Positions 46,319 through 54,982 of a stretch of 55,283 nucleotides of DNA are shown here, one piece after another (within the stretch, counting starts at the first letter, position 1; each line of letters begins with the position of its first letter). The stretch comes from an uncultured Algimonas sp. (GTDB lineage: Bacteria > Pseudomonadota > Alphaproteobacteria > Caulobacterales > Maricaulaceae): positions 1 through 55,283 of the forward strand of contig NZ_CANMJB010000010.1 of assembly GCF_947498175.1 (NCBI RefSeq), given 5' to 3'. Under the pieces are notes generated by a model. It did no database searches. It was given only the letters and a program-made list of their open reading frames with translations, and had not been told where the DNA came from. A program made the translations under genes and the position numbers.

Positions 46319-46981
46319 ATGGCCCCCGAAGCGCTGGCTGCGCGCCACCCCCGCCTGTTCCACCAGACCGCGCCGGACGCCTGGCCCGGTATCCGGACGC
46401 ACGGCCTGCTACCGACGACGGCGATCCTGCAACGCTTGCATTTGCCGTCTGCGCAGATCGACGCGCTGACCCATTATCCACGCCCGCATGGCCTGGTCTT
46501 CGAACAAACGCCGCTGGGGCGGGTGGAAATCAACGATAACAGGCCGCTCTCCCATGCCGCGCTCGAGCGCTGTTTGGATGACGGCCTGTCGCCGCAGGAC
46601 TGGTGCGCCATGCTGGCGGCACGCACCTTCTTCTGGGCGGATGAACACCGCGGCCTGTCGCGCCTGCTGAACGCGAAGACGAACCGCGACCGTCCGCGCG
46701 ACGTGCTGGTCATCGACACGCTGTCCTTGGCCCGCGCGCACCGGGCGCGGATCCAGCTGTCGCCGATCAATAGCGGGGCGACTATCCGAAAAGCGGCCCG
46801 ACGCGGGATGCGGACCTTCGCGCCGATGCGCGACTTCGACACCTATGCCGGCTGGGCGGCCCTGCGCGGACGGCGCGACACGGTGCTGGAAGTGGTGGTG
46901 CCCGGCGCCGTGCCGGATTTGGCGGATCATGTGACCGAGGTCAGGCGCTACGCGAACGGATCATACCGCGTTCTGGACTAA
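46319..46981 (+). CDS. DUF7002-family protein
   Basis: The 220-residue cytoplasmic protein begins HPRLFHQTAPDAWPGIRTHGLLPT, has a central ARTFFWADEHRGLSRLLNA and a VLVIDTLSLARAHRARIQLSPINSGAT segment. This matches proteins I know as DUF7002. The opening H-Q-T...I...G-L and the following loop resemble the start of ADP-ribosyltransferase-like folds (DarT and relatives), but catalytic identity cannot be shown here. It is divergent from bfd, with a Fur-like box between them. Confidence 0.7.
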   Translation: MAPEALAARHPRLFHQTAPDAWPGIRTHGLLPTTAILQRLHLPSAQIDALTHYPRPHGLVFEQTPLGRVEINDNRPLSHAALERCLDDGLSPQDWCAMLAARTFFWADEHRGLSRLLNAKTNRDRPRDVLVIDTLSLARAHRARIQLSPINSGATIRKAARRGMRTFAPMRDFDTYAGWAALRGRRDTVLEVVVPGAVPDLADHVTEVRRYANGSYRVLD

Positions 46982-47103
46982 AGCCGCCGATAGCCTCGGC
47001 TCTTGCGCCCCTTGAGCATCCAATCCGACAGACATTGCGCGCGCAGGGCGATGATCCAGGAGAGGGCCGGCACGTGCCCGACGGTCAGGATCAGGGTCTG
47101 CAT
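46978..47103 (-). CDS. Possible 41-residue protein downstream of the MarR gene
   Basis: The frame from ATG 47103 encodes MQTLILTVGHVPALSWIIAL, then RAQCLSDWMLKGRKSRGYRRL and stops. The N-terminal half is hydrophobic and the C-terminus basic, as in a small membrane-associated protein, and GC3 is high. It overlaps the 3' end of the convergent DUF7002 gene by four bases. No clear ribosome site; low confidence. Confidence 0.3.
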   Translation of the reverse strand: MQTLILTVGHVPALSWIIALRAQCLSDWMLKGRKSRGYRRL

Positions 47104-47174
47104 GGGCAACGGCCCTGACGGCCAAGCGTCCGGAGGGCCAGCAGGCTTCCGGTCACAATCGCATAAACCACCGC

Positions 47175-47678
47175 TTAGACCAGACGCCCCGCCAGGATCC
47201 GTGGCCACGTCACGCTTCCTTCTTCCGCCACGCCGCGCATATGTGTCCCGATAATGTCGAAATAGTCCGGCAGGGCCGCATGCAGGCGGTCGCGGCCCGC
47301 CGCCGTCAGGCGCAGGCGCTGCACGCGCGCGTCGGACGGATCCGGCGTCTGCGCGACCAGCCCGCCTTCGACCAGGGCGCGGATGGTGCGGCTCAGCACG
47401 GGTTGGGACACGTCGATGCGCGCCGCCACATCCGCATGGCGCAGGCCGGCTTCATGGCGTTCCCGGTCGATAACGACCAGGATGACGAATTTCAGCTGCG
47501 ACAGGCCATGCATGGAGAAATGGCGCTCGACCTTGCGGATCAACAGGCTGGCACTGCGCATCATGTCCAGCGCCGACAGGATCATGTCCGGGTCGCCCGC
47601 GCCCGATCCGTTGACGCCGAGTTCATCGACATAGCGCTCCACCATATGCCGCGCCGGCAGGACTTTCAGGAGGAACAT
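47175..47678 (-). CDS. MarR-family transcriptional regulator
   Basis: The 167-residue winged-helix regulator has an N-terminal dimerisation helix (MFLLKVLPARHMVERYVDEL), LKFVILVVIDRERHEAG, the recognition region AARIDVSQPVLSRTIRALVEGGLV and the wing DARVQRLRLTAAGRDRL. It starts one base after the stop of the ABM-domain gene (TGAGATG), so the two form an operon. A perfect palindrome in the operon promoter is the probable self-binding site. Confidence 0.9.
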   Translation of the reverse strand: MFLLKVLPARHMVERYVDELGVNGSGAGDPDMILSALDMMRSASLLIRKVERHFSMHGLSQLKFVILVVIDRERHEAGLRHADVAARIDVSQPVLSRTIRALVEGGLVAQTPDPSDARVQRLRLTAAGRDRLHAALPDYFDIIGTHMRGVAEEGSVTWPRILAGRLV

Positions 47679-47679
47679 C

Positions 47680-48012
47680 TCAGCCGCCCCTGCCATCGGC
47701 CGGCGCGCAGTCGACAGGGTGGAGTTCCTGGATCTCCGGCGGTTCCTGCAACCAGTTCCGGTAATCGTCGAACACGGCCGTGGTGTAGTCGGCGGCATGA
47801 TGATCGCGCAGCGCATCGGCATTCTCCCAGATCTCATGAAGGTAGAGCGTCAGCCCGTCCGGTGATTGATAGAGGTCGAAACGATGGCAACCGGACTCGC
47901 CGCGTGTAACGGTCATGAGGCTGAGAATGGCATTGCGTGCGTCGTGAGCATGCTCGGTCTTGGGCCGGATGGTTGCGATGAGATGGAGGAGGGAAGCAGA
48001 GTCCGTAGTCAT
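47680..48012 (-). CDS. Antibiotic biosynthesis monooxygenase (ABM) domain protein
   Basis: The 110-residue protein has the ferredoxin-like ABM fold pattern: LLHLIATIRPKTEHAHDARNAIL, then GESGCHRFDLYQSPDGLTLYLHEIWENADALRDHH. Such proteins (YgiN-like) act on quinones or other small aromatics or as general stress enzymes; the substrate is unknown. It leads the operon with the MarR regulator. The start at 48012 is favoured by the promoter just upstream. Confidence 0.88.
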   Translation of the reverse strand: MTTDSASLLHLIATIRPKTEHAHDARNAILSLMTVTRGESGCHRFDLYQSPDGLTLYLHEIWENADALRDHHAADYTTAVFDDYRNWLQEPPEIQELHPVDCAPADGRGG

Positions 48013-48020
48013 GGCACGAT

Positions 48021-48047
48021 TTTTAAATATCATGATATGTATGTCAA
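48021..48047 (-). promoter_or_regulatory. Promoter with MarR-type operator
   Basis: On the minus strand TTGACA (48047-48042), 17 bases, then AAAAAT. The spacer holds the perfect 12-base palindrome ATATCATGATAT (48027-48038), the size and AT-richness expected of a MarR site, so the regulator would block RNA polymerase when bound. Confidence 0.65.
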
Positions 48048-48420
48048 GTATTGTGTGGCGACTTTGGCGGGATCTCATATCCGCTTCGGCAGTGAGTGTA
48101 GGGTTTGGCCCCGTCTCATGAGCCTAATGACACGAGGTCTCCGCAGTAAGCGCCGAGGATGACACTTTCAACAACCCTCACCCTAGGCTCGACCCGAGAT
48201 CCGTCATGTGACCGCTATGCCGGCTGGAGCGTCTGGGAAATGGATTCCGGGTTGGGCCAGGAATAAGGATGTGTGAACGGCCCGGAAAGACACTGTTTGA
48301 GGTTGCGGCGCGCCATTCCTTTTCCGTCCTTTGGGACAGTTATCGGGCTGACGAGGTTTGCGACGATTGCCGCTGGCAACCTTAGACCCGCGCGCGAGAC
48401 GCAAACCTATCGGCCAGACA
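48048..48420. other. Gene-free region with partial module-1-like repeat
   Basis: No convincing gene. 48181-48206 reads CCCTAGGCTCGACCCGAGATCC, like the start of the two-module repeat's module 1, and 48240-48265 carries GGATTCCGGGTTGGGCC, a degenerate partner. The SDR gene terminates at 48421. Confidence 0.45.
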
Positions 48421-49206
48421 TCAGCGCGGCGGCATCCTCGCGCCTGCATCCGTGCGGATGTATTCCGCGTTGATATAGGCGTGCTCACACATGAACTTGA
48501 CGACGTCGGCATACTCGCTCGGCTGGCCGAAGCGGTTGGGGAACTGGACGTGGGCCTTCAGGTTCTCCTTCACTTCCGGCTTCATCTGCTCGTAGATCGG
48601 CGTTTCGTAGAATCCCGGCAGGATGGTGTTCACCCGGATGCCTTCGCGCGCCAGATCGCGCGCCATGGGCAGGGCCATGGACAGGATGCCGCCCTTGGAC
48701 GCGGCATAGGCGACTTGGCCGATCTGACCGTCCTGCGCGGCGACGGACGCGGTGTTGATGACCACGCCGCGCTCGCCGTCCGGCTGGGTCGGATCCAGGC
48801 TCATCATGCCGGCGGCCGACTTGGACGCGCACAGGAAGCTGCCGATCAGGTTGATGTTGATGATGCGGATGAAGGCGGCCGGGTCGTGCGGAACGATTTC
48901 GCCCGTGTCGCGCTTGCGGGCGACCGTCTTGATCCCGCCGCCGATCCCGGCGCAATTGACCAGGATGCGTTCCTGACCGACCTCGGCGCGAAGCGCCTCG
49001 AACCCCGCATCGACGGAAGGCTCGTCGGCCACGTCGACCTTGGCGAAGACGCCGCCGATCTCTTCGGCCACGCTTTGTCCGCGCGCCTCGTTCATGTCGA
49101 AGATGCCGACCCTGACCCCCGCCTTGGCCAGCATCCGCGCCGTGCCTTCGCCGAGGCCGGACGCGCCGCCCGTGACGATGGCCGAAAGAGTGTTGTCGAG
49201 TTTCAT
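48421..49206 (-). CDS. Short-chain dehydrogenase, HSD10/3-hydroxyacyl-CoA dehydrogenase type
   Basis: A classical SDR oxidising a 3-hydroxyacyl-CoA (for example 2-methyl-3-hydroxybutyryl-CoA in isoleucine catabolism) with NAD+. The 261-residue product has TGGASGLGEG (cofactor), NCAGIGGG, INTASVAAQDGQIGQVAYAASKGG (catalytic Ser, Tyr, Lys) and INLIGSF. The extended insert before the Ser and the QIGQVAYAASK form are typical of HSD10 relatives. GGAGCGACCC precedes the ATG. Specific substrate is inferred. Confidence 0.88.
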   Translation of the reverse strand: MKLDNTLSAIVTGGASGLGEGTARMLAKAGVRVGIFDMNEARGQSVAEEIGGVFAKVDVADEPSVDAGFEALRAEVGQERILVNCAGIGGGIKTVARKRDTGEIVPHDPAAFIRIININLIGSFLCASKSAAGMMSLDPTQPDGERGVVINTASVAAQDGQIGQVAYAASKGGILSMALPMARDLAREGIRVNTILPGFYETPIYEQMKPEVKENLKAHVQFPNRFGQPSEYADVVKFMCEHAYINAEYIRTDAGARMPPR

Positions 49207-49310
49207 GGGTCGCTCCGTGAGTATTCGTTTTCCCTGCGCGGTTAGGCAGGTCGGGCGTCCATCGCAAGGGCGGGCGCGTAAACTGTCCGAACAGCGAAAG
49301 AAGAACCGTC

Positions 49311-49754
49311 ATGATCTACATCGTCGACAACATCGTTCCCATCCTGGCCGCGACGGTCGCCGGCTTCCTGTTCGGCGGGCTTTACTACCGGATGCTGCGC
49401 GGTGCCTGGCTGCGCGCCGCCGGGCCGAACGCGGCGCTGGCCGAACGCCGCCCCGGTCCGCTGCACTATGCGGGCATATTCGTCGCGGAATTCTGGATGG
49501 CGGCGATCCTGGCGGGTGCGGTGATCCTGGCCCCGGCCGGCGATGCCGGGCCGTGGACCATGGCGCTGGGCAGCGCGTTCATCATCTGGATCGGCTTCGT
49601 CCTGCCGACCGTCTATGTCAGCTACCGCGTGCTGGGACAGACGATGCGGCTGGTCGCGTTCGATGCGGCCCACTGGCTGGCCGTCATGCTGATCATGGCG
49701 GCGACCGTGCAGGCGATCGGGGTCACGGGTCCTATGACGGAGGGTCCGGGGTGA
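49311..49754 (+). CDS. DUF1761-family membrane protein
   Basis: The 147-residue product has four hydrophobic segments and the DUF1761 opening ILAATVAGFLFGGLYYRML with AGIFVAEFWMAAILA. These are conserved four-helix inner membrane proteins of unknown function. AAAGAAGA lies upstream. Its 3' end overlaps the convergent DUF421 gene by 23 bases. Confidence 0.85.
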   Translation: MIYIVDNIVPILAATVAGFLFGGLYYRMLRGAWLRAAGPNAALAERRPGPLHYAGIFVAEFWMAAILAGAVILAPAGDAGPWTMALGSAFIIWIGFVLPTVYVSYRVLGQTMRLVAFDAAHWLAVMLIMAATVQAIGVTGPMTEGPG

Positions 49755-50286
49755 GCCGTTCGAGCGCCGGAATGTCGGCCATGGCCGCGCCGGGGCGGCC
49801 CGCTTCGCCGGACGGCACCACGGTCAGTTCGGCGTTGGATTCCAGCACGACCGCGTAGCAGTCCGCCGGATCCGACAATCCGGCCGCGCGGATGGCGGAA
49901 AAGATTTCGGCGCGGCTGATCCGTTCGCGCGCCATCGCGGCGTCGCGCATCTCTCCGCGGTGAACCAGCAGGGTCGGCGTCGAGACCATCATGCCGGAAA
50001 TCCGCTCGCTGCGCGACATCCAGTATGTCAGACCCCATTGCACGCCGAGCAGCACGGCGATGGCCAGAACGGTGTCCGCGACGGTCACGTCGGCGAAACC
50101 GATCGCCGAGGCGATCAGCGAGCCGACGGCGACGGTGACGATCCAGTCGAAATTGTTCATCTTCGATACGGACCGCTTGCCCGCCAGCCGGATCAGCAGC
50201 ACCAGCAGCGGATACATGATCGCCGCCGTCACCGCCGTATTGTAGGCGCTTTGCCAGCCGTCGAAGAAAGGGGCGCCCCAGTCCAT
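49732..50286 (-). CDS. DUF421 (YetF-like) membrane protein
   Basis: The 184-residue product has three N-terminal transmembrane helices, the hallmark LIRLAGKRSVSKMNNFDWIVTVAVGSLIAS and a cytoplasmic domain with PTLLVHRGEM and the AIRAAGLSD...CYAVVLESNAELTVVP strand set. The YetF family is widespread and poorly characterised. It lies 10 bases downstream of the TIGR02588-like gene on the same strand, so it probably ends that operon. Confidence 0.88.
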   Translation of the reverse strand: MDWGAPFFDGWQSAYNTAVTAAIMYPLLVLLIRLAGKRSVSKMNNFDWIVTVAVGSLIASAIGFADVTVADTVLAIAVLLGVQWGLTYWMSRSERISGMMVSTPTLLVHRGEMRDAAMARERISRAEIFSAIRAAGLSDPADCYAVVLESNAELTVVPSGEAGRPGAAMADIPALERLTPDPPS

Positions 50287-50296
50287 ATCCGGCGCC

Positions 50297-50782
50297 TTAC
50301 GGGCTCTGGTAGGATGTGACGCGCAGTTTCAGATTCCCTTCCGACGGTTTCTGCTCGAAGACGAGATCCAACCGCGCCGTCTCGCCCTCGCCCATCAGGG
50401 GCAGGGTCGCGCTGATCGTATCGTCCCGGTCGCCCGGGCCGTCCAGCTCGGCCACCACGACCACCGTGGTCACGGCGACGGTCGAGGTGTTGACGACGGT
50501 AAGCGGGAGGACGAAATTGCCGTCGCGCTCGTCGAGCTCTGAAAATTCCGGGCGGATGTCGAACTGGGCCGGCACCGTGTCGGACATGATCATGTAGACG
50601 AGATAGGCGACGATCATCAGCATCGCGCTGACCGACAGCAGGCGCACGACCCAGATCACGAAGGTCGGGGGCGGGTCCTCGCGCGTGGCGGAGCCGTTCG
50701 ACGAACCGTCCTGCCCGGACTGGTCGCTTTCGCTGTCGGACTTGTCCTTTTCGTCGGACTCGTTGTTCTTGTCTTGGCTCAT
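50297..50782 (-). CDS. TIGR02588-like membrane-anchored protein
   Basis: The 161-residue product has a hydrophilic, Asp/Ser/Gln-rich N-terminus of about 40 residues, one transmembrane segment (VIWVVRLLSVSAMLMIVAYLVYM) and an Ig-like beta domain outside (NFVLPLTVVNTSTVAVTTVVVVAEL, TARLDLVFEQKPSEGNLKLRV). It follows its TIGR02587-type partner with an ATGA overlap, the pair order I know for these two families. Function is unknown. Confidence 0.75.
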   Translation of the reverse strand: MSQDKNNESDEKDKSDSESDQSGQDGSSNGSATREDPPPTFVIWVVRLLSVSAMLMIVAYLVYMIMSDTVPAQFDIRPEFSELDERDGNFVLPLTVVNTSTVAVTTVVVVAELDGPGDRDDTISATLPLMGEGETARLDLVFEQKPSEGNLKLRVTSYQSP

Positions 50783-51678
50783 AGGACCAGCCTTCCTGCC
50801 GCCCCGCCCAGTGTCGTGGCATAGCCGACGATGATCACCCAGACGATGGCCATGCGCAACGGCGTGTCGAGCCCCAGATAGCCGAACGCCCAGAGCCAGG
50901 CCGCCGATGTCAGGAGGCTGACGAGATAGCAGACCAGCGTGGACAGCCATTTGGAGGACAGCACGCCCTGATGGTTTTCGCGGCGTTTGTGGAACTGCGC
51001 CGTATAGTTGATGCCGTAGGACACCATGACCGAGAAGACCAGGATGGCGAGGGCGTGTTTGGGGCCGATATCGGCGAGCATGACCTTGGGTTCGATGGTC
51101 GGGACGATGTTGAAGGCGAACAGCGTGCCGCCAAGTGCGGTCGCCAGCAATTTCTCCCAATCCTTGCCCAGCAATTCGACGGCGACCGAATCCTCGCCGT
51201 CTTCGCCGCCGCCGCCGCGCTTGCCGAGCTGGTTGATCGCGAGAGCCGCGCCGAAACCGGTCGGCACGACCATCAGCGCCAGCAGGCAGACCAGCACGGC
51301 GAGCGGCGTGTCGAGCGTCACGCGCGCCGTGATGTAGAGGGTGACGATGCTCGCCACCAGGCCGAGCCCCATGGCGGTGGCGGCATCCCAGAAGATCTGC
51401 GTGCGCGTCCGGCCCGTCTTGAACCCGGAATAGGAGATATAGCCGACCGTGATCACATAGGCGCCGACCATGATGGCGATCAGCACCGCTTCGTCGATAT
51501 TGCGCGCGCGCTCCCACATTTCCTGCGTGTAGAGCAGCGGCAAGGCGACGAAGAGCGCGCCGCAGAATCCGCGCAGGAGCTCACGGACTTCATGGCGGTA
51601 GAGCTTGTCCTCGCGTTCCTCGACTTCCACGCGGCGGCCGAGCGGCGATCGCCATTTATGATAAGTGGTCGCCGACAT
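50779..51678 (-). CDS. TIGR02587-family integral membrane protein
   Basis: The 299-residue product has about seven transmembrane segments, starting after a basic/acidic N-terminus: EVRELLRGFCGALFVALPLLYTQEMW, GYISYSGFKTGRTR, then ALGGTLFAFNIVPTIEPKVMLA and YGINYTAQFHKRRENHQG. This matches the uncharacterised TIGR02587 family. The start at 51678 is uncertain; upstream in-frame codons reach toward ftsY. It overlaps the next gene by ATGA and begins 70 bases after ftsY. Confidence 0.82.
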   Translation of the reverse strand: MSATTYHKWRSPLGRRVEVEEREDKLYRHEVRELLRGFCGALFVALPLLYTQEMWERARNIDEAVLIAIMVGAYVITVGYISYSGFKTGRTRTQIFWDAATAMGLGLVASIVTLYITARVTLDTPLAVLVCLLALMVVPTGFGAALAINQLGKRGGGGEDGEDSVAVELLGKDWEKLLATALGGTLFAFNIVPTIEPKVMLADIGPKHALAILVFSVMVSYGINYTAQFHKRRENHQGVLSSKWLSTLVCYLVSLLTSAAWLWAFGYLGLDTPLRMAIVWVIIVGYATTLGGAAGRLVL

Positions 51679-51748
51679 AACAGGAACAAGACGGCTGGGC
51701 GCGATGAAACGTTCCTGATCCGAACCGATCTTGTTAGCCTGGATCAAG

Positions 51749-53521
51749 TCAGGCGGACACGTTATCCGCCACGCCCGAGAGGGCCGCCGCGAAGACGGGG
51801 GCCGAAAACGTCTCAAGATCCCCGATCGCTTCGCCGATGCCGATGAAGTGGATCGGCAGCCTGTATTTCTCCGACAGCGCCACCAGCACGCCGCCCTTGG
51901 CCGTGCCGTCCAGCTTGGTCATGATCAGGCCGGAAATCTTGGCGGTTTCGCGGAAGGCCTCGACCTGGGACAGGGCGTTCTGGCCGACGGTCGCATCCAG
52001 CACCAACACGCTGTGATGGGGCGCGGAAGGGTCGGTCTTTTCGATCACCCGGATGATCTTGGCGAGTTCGTCCATCAGCTCGGTCCGGTTCTGCAGGCGG
52101 CCCGCCGTGTCGATCATCAGAATGTCGTAATCTTCGTCGCGCGCCCGGTTCATGGCATCGAAGACGAGGCTCGCCGCATCCGCGCCGGGCTGGCCGCTCA
52201 TCACCGGCGCACCGGCGCGCTCGCCCCAGACGGTGAGCTGCTCGACGGCGGCGGCGCGGAACGTGTCGGCGGCGCAGATCAGCACGCGCTTGCCCTGGTC
52301 GCCGAACCGTTTGGCGATCTTGCCCAGCGTCGTGGTCTTGCCCGATCCGTTGACGCCGGCGAACAGGATCACCTGCGGCCGGGCCAGACCCAGAACGAAG
52401 GGCGTTTCCAGCGGGGTGAGGATGTCGGAAATCGTCTCGGCCAGCGCGACCTTGATTTCCAGATCCGTGACCTGCTTGTCGAACTTGTCCTCGGCCAGGC
52501 GGCCGCTGACCTTCTCCGCCACGTCGGATCCCAGATCGGCCATGATGAGGATGTCTTCCAGGTCCTCCAGCGCGTCCCGGTCGAGCGTGCGCTGGTTGAA
52601 GCTGGCCGCCATCTGGTCGGACATGCGCGAGGTGGAGCGGCGCAACCCCTTGGAGATGCGGTCGAAAAAGCCGCCCTCGGCGGTGACGTCCGGTTCGGGT
52701 TCGGGTTCCGGCGGCAGACCCGCCTTGATCCGCTGCGCGCGGCGGTCCTCGGCCAGCCGGACGCGTTCGTCGCTTTCCGCCTGTTCGCGCGCCTTGCGGT
52801 CGGCGGCGCGGGCCGCGCGGCGTTCGGCTTCGTCGGCTTCGCGGGCCAGGCGGTCGGCCAGCGCCTGATGGCGGACGTCTTCCGCGCGCGCTTGGGCGGC
52901 TGCCGCGTCCGCGACGCGGCGGTCCTCTGCCAGGCGCGTTTCCTCGGCGACCCGTTCGGCTTCCAAACGCGCCCGCTCGGTGGCTTCCGCTTCGGCCTTG
53001 CGTTTGAGCTCCGCCGCTTCGGCCTCAGAGGCGGCGCGAGCGATCTCCGCCTGCCGCTCGGCTTCCAGCCGCGCCGCTGCTTCGGCGCGGAGCTTGGCTT
53101 CGGCCTCGCGCCGGGCCCGGTCCTCGGCCTCGCGGGCGGCCTGGAGTTCGGCCAGGCGGGCGTCTTCCGCGCGGCGCTCTTCCTCGGCGGCCTTTTCCGC
53201 GGCGTGCGCGTCCGCGCGCCGCGCATTCTCCTCGGCCAGTTGCTTGGCGCGCTCGACGTCACGGGCGGCCTGGATTTCGGCCTGCCGCTTCTCTTCGGCT
53301 TCGATGCGGGCGCGCTCTTCGTCGGAGACCTCGGCCGTCCCCGCATCCTGGGCGCGCGCCGACGCCAGCGCGGCGGCGTTGATCGCCGCCATGCGCGCGG
53401 CCATCCGTTCGTCGATCAGCTTTTCGGCGGCCGCTTTTTCCGCCGCTTCGATGGCGAGTTTCTCGTCCTTGGACTTGAAGCCCAGCTTGGACAGGAAGCC
53501 GCGTTTCTTCTTTTCAGCCAT
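51749..53521 (-). CDS. ftsY: Signal recognition particle receptor FtsY
   Basis: The SRP receptor GTPase that docks ribosome-nascent chain complexes at the membrane. The 590-residue product has a very long N-terminal A region (about residues 20-265) made almost wholly of Ala/Glu/Arg heptad-like sequence (e.g. EAAELKRKAEAEATERARLE), then the N domain, and the GTPase G domain: GVNGSGKTTT near residue 393, AADTFRAAAVEQL, DTAGR, TKLDGTAKGG and GIGEAIGDLETFSA. Its start overlaps the mtaB stop by 8 bases. The A region is at the long end for alphaproteobacteria. Confidence 0.96.
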   Translation of the reverse strand: MAEKKKRGFLSKLGFKSKDEKLAIEAAEKAAAEKLIDERMAARMAAINAAALASARAQDAGTAEVSDEERARIEAEEKRQAEIQAARDVERAKQLAEENARRADAHAAEKAAEEERRAEDARLAELQAAREAEDRARREAEAKLRAEAAARLEAERQAEIARAASEAEAAELKRKAEAEATERARLEAERVAEETRLAEDRRVADAAAAQARAEDVRHQALADRLAREADEAERRAARAADRKAREQAESDERVRLAEDRRAQRIKAGLPPEPEPEPDVTAEGGFFDRISKGLRRSTSRMSDQMAASFNQRTLDRDALEDLEDILIMADLGSDVAEKVSGRLAEDKFDKQVTDLEIKVALAETISDILTPLETPFVLGLARPQVILFAGVNGSGKTTTLGKIAKRFGDQGKRVLICAADTFRAAAVEQLTVWGERAGAPVMSGQPGADAASLVFDAMNRARDEDYDILMIDTAGRLQNRTELMDELAKIIRVIEKTDPSAPHHSVLVLDATVGQNALSQVEAFRETAKISGLIMTKLDGTAKGGVLVALSEKYRLPIHFIGIGEAIGDLETFSAPVFAAALSGVADNVSA

Positions 53522-54809
53522 GAAGCGTTCCGGTGAGATGATCCTGGCTTGCGCCTATCACGCGCACATCCACAAGCGAACCCGCAGGGGGCGGATTGTC
53601 CACGCGGATCAGGCTGAAATCGGGGAGCCGGCCGTTGCCGTTTTCCTCGAACAAGGCCGTGTCCGTGTCGCCGACACGCCTCGCGAGGTGCGCCGTCTTC
53701 GCGGCCGCCCCGGCTTCGCGCAAGGCCCTGGCCCGCGCCTTGACGATGGGGCCGTCCACGGGCGGGATCTTCGCCGCCGGCGTGCCTTCGCGCGCCGAAT
53801 AGGGAAAGACGTGCAGCCACGCGATCCCGATGTCCGACACGATGGCCCGGCTGTTTTCAAACATGGTCTCGTCTTCCGTCGGGAAGCCCGCGATCATGTC
53901 CGCGCCGAAGGTGATCTCCGGGCGGCGGTCGCGTAGCCGCGCACAGAGATCGACCACCTCCGCGCGGCTGTGACGCCGCTTCATCCGCTTCAGGATCATG
54001 TCGTCGCCGGCCTGCAGCGACAGGTGCAGATAGGGCGTCAGTCGCGGCTCGCTCACGATCAGCTCGAACAGGACCGGATCGACTTCCGCCGGATCGATGG
54101 AGGACAGGCGCAACCGGTCCAGTTCCGGCACCAGCTTCAGCACGCGCCGCACCAGGTCGCCGAGCGGCGGCGTCCCGGGCAGGTCGCCGCCCCAGCTGCT
54201 CAGGTCCACGCCCGTCAGCACGACTTCGCGGTAGCCCTGCCGCACGAGGTTGCGCACATGGCCGACCACCTCGCCCGCCGGGACGGAGCGCGCATTGCCG
54301 CGGCCGTACGGGATGATGCAGAAGGTGCAGCGATGGTCGCAGCCGTTCTGAACCTGCAGGAAAGCGCGCGTGCGCGACTGCGCCTTGTCGGGGGAATTCG
54401 CGCTGCCGAGGAATTGCGGCGCGCTGTCGCGCACCGCCATGATGTCGTTGACGCGGATGCGCTCGCTATGCGCCCCGAAATGCTGCGGCGCGAAGGCGCC
54501 CGGCAGCATCTTGTCGTGATTGCCCAGAACCTGGTCGACTTCGTCCATGGCGGCGAAGGCGTCGGGATCGATCTGCGCGGCGCAACCCGTGACGATGACT
54601 TTGGCACTCGGCCGGTCCCGCCGCGCCTTGCGCACGCGGCGGCGGCTTTCGGCCACGGCCTCATTCGTCACCGCGCACGTGTTTACGATCACCGCATCGC
54701 TCAGCCCGGCGTCGCGCGCCAGCGCAACCATCGCGTCGGATTCCGACGCATTCAGGCGGCAGCCCAGGGTTATGACATCGACGGTCTCATTTTTCGAGAT
54801 TTGGGTCAC
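53514..54809 (-). CDS. mtaB: tRNA t6A37 methylthiotransferase MtaB
   Basis: A radical SAM enzyme adding a methylthio group to t6A37 of tRNAs. The 431-residue product has the N-terminal MTTase cluster cysteines (TLGCRLN, VNTCAVT, VTGCAAQ), the radical SAM motif CDHRCTFC in QVQNGCDHRCTFCIIPYGRG, PYLHLSLQAGDD, and GADMIAGFPTEDE. TLGCRLN and the lengths match MtaB rather than MiaB or RimO. It is the first gene of a leftward run with ftsY. Confidence 0.94.
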   Translation of the reverse strand: MTQISKNETVDVITLGCRLNASESDAMVALARDAGLSDAVIVNTCAVTNEAVAESRRRVRKARRDRPSAKVIVTGCAAQIDPDAFAAMDEVDQVLGNHDKMLPGAFAPQHFGAHSERIRVNDIMAVRDSAPQFLGSANSPDKAQSRTRAFLQVQNGCDHRCTFCIIPYGRGNARSVPAGEVVGHVRNLVRQGYREVVLTGVDLSSWGGDLPGTPPLGDLVRRVLKLVPELDRLRLSSIDPAEVDPVLFELIVSEPRLTPYLHLSLQAGDDMILKRMKRRHSRAEVVDLCARLRDRRPEITFGADMIAGFPTEDETMFENSRAIVSDIGIAWLHVFPYSAREGTPAAKIPPVDGPIVKARARALREAGAAAKTAHLARRVGDTDTALFEENGNGRLPDFSLIRVDNPPPAGSLVDVRVIGASQDHLTGTLHG

Positions 54810-54982
54810 GACCCGGCCATGTGGTCCGCTCGGACGCGCGAATCAAGCATGGCGGTCAGAACGGCTTTGGGGAGATATCCGCAAGGCGCGCTCTCGCGGC
54901 TGTCGTCCCGTCCCTCACGAGGGAATTGGAGAGCGGACATTCACCCGTGAATGTCGGGTACAGCGCTTCGCTTCTCTCTACC

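Noticed and set aside
51731-53536. Plus-strand open frame of about 600 codons opposite ftsY
   Set aside because: Its Gly/Arg/Phe-rich repeats are the complement of the Ala/Glu/Arg region of FtsY.
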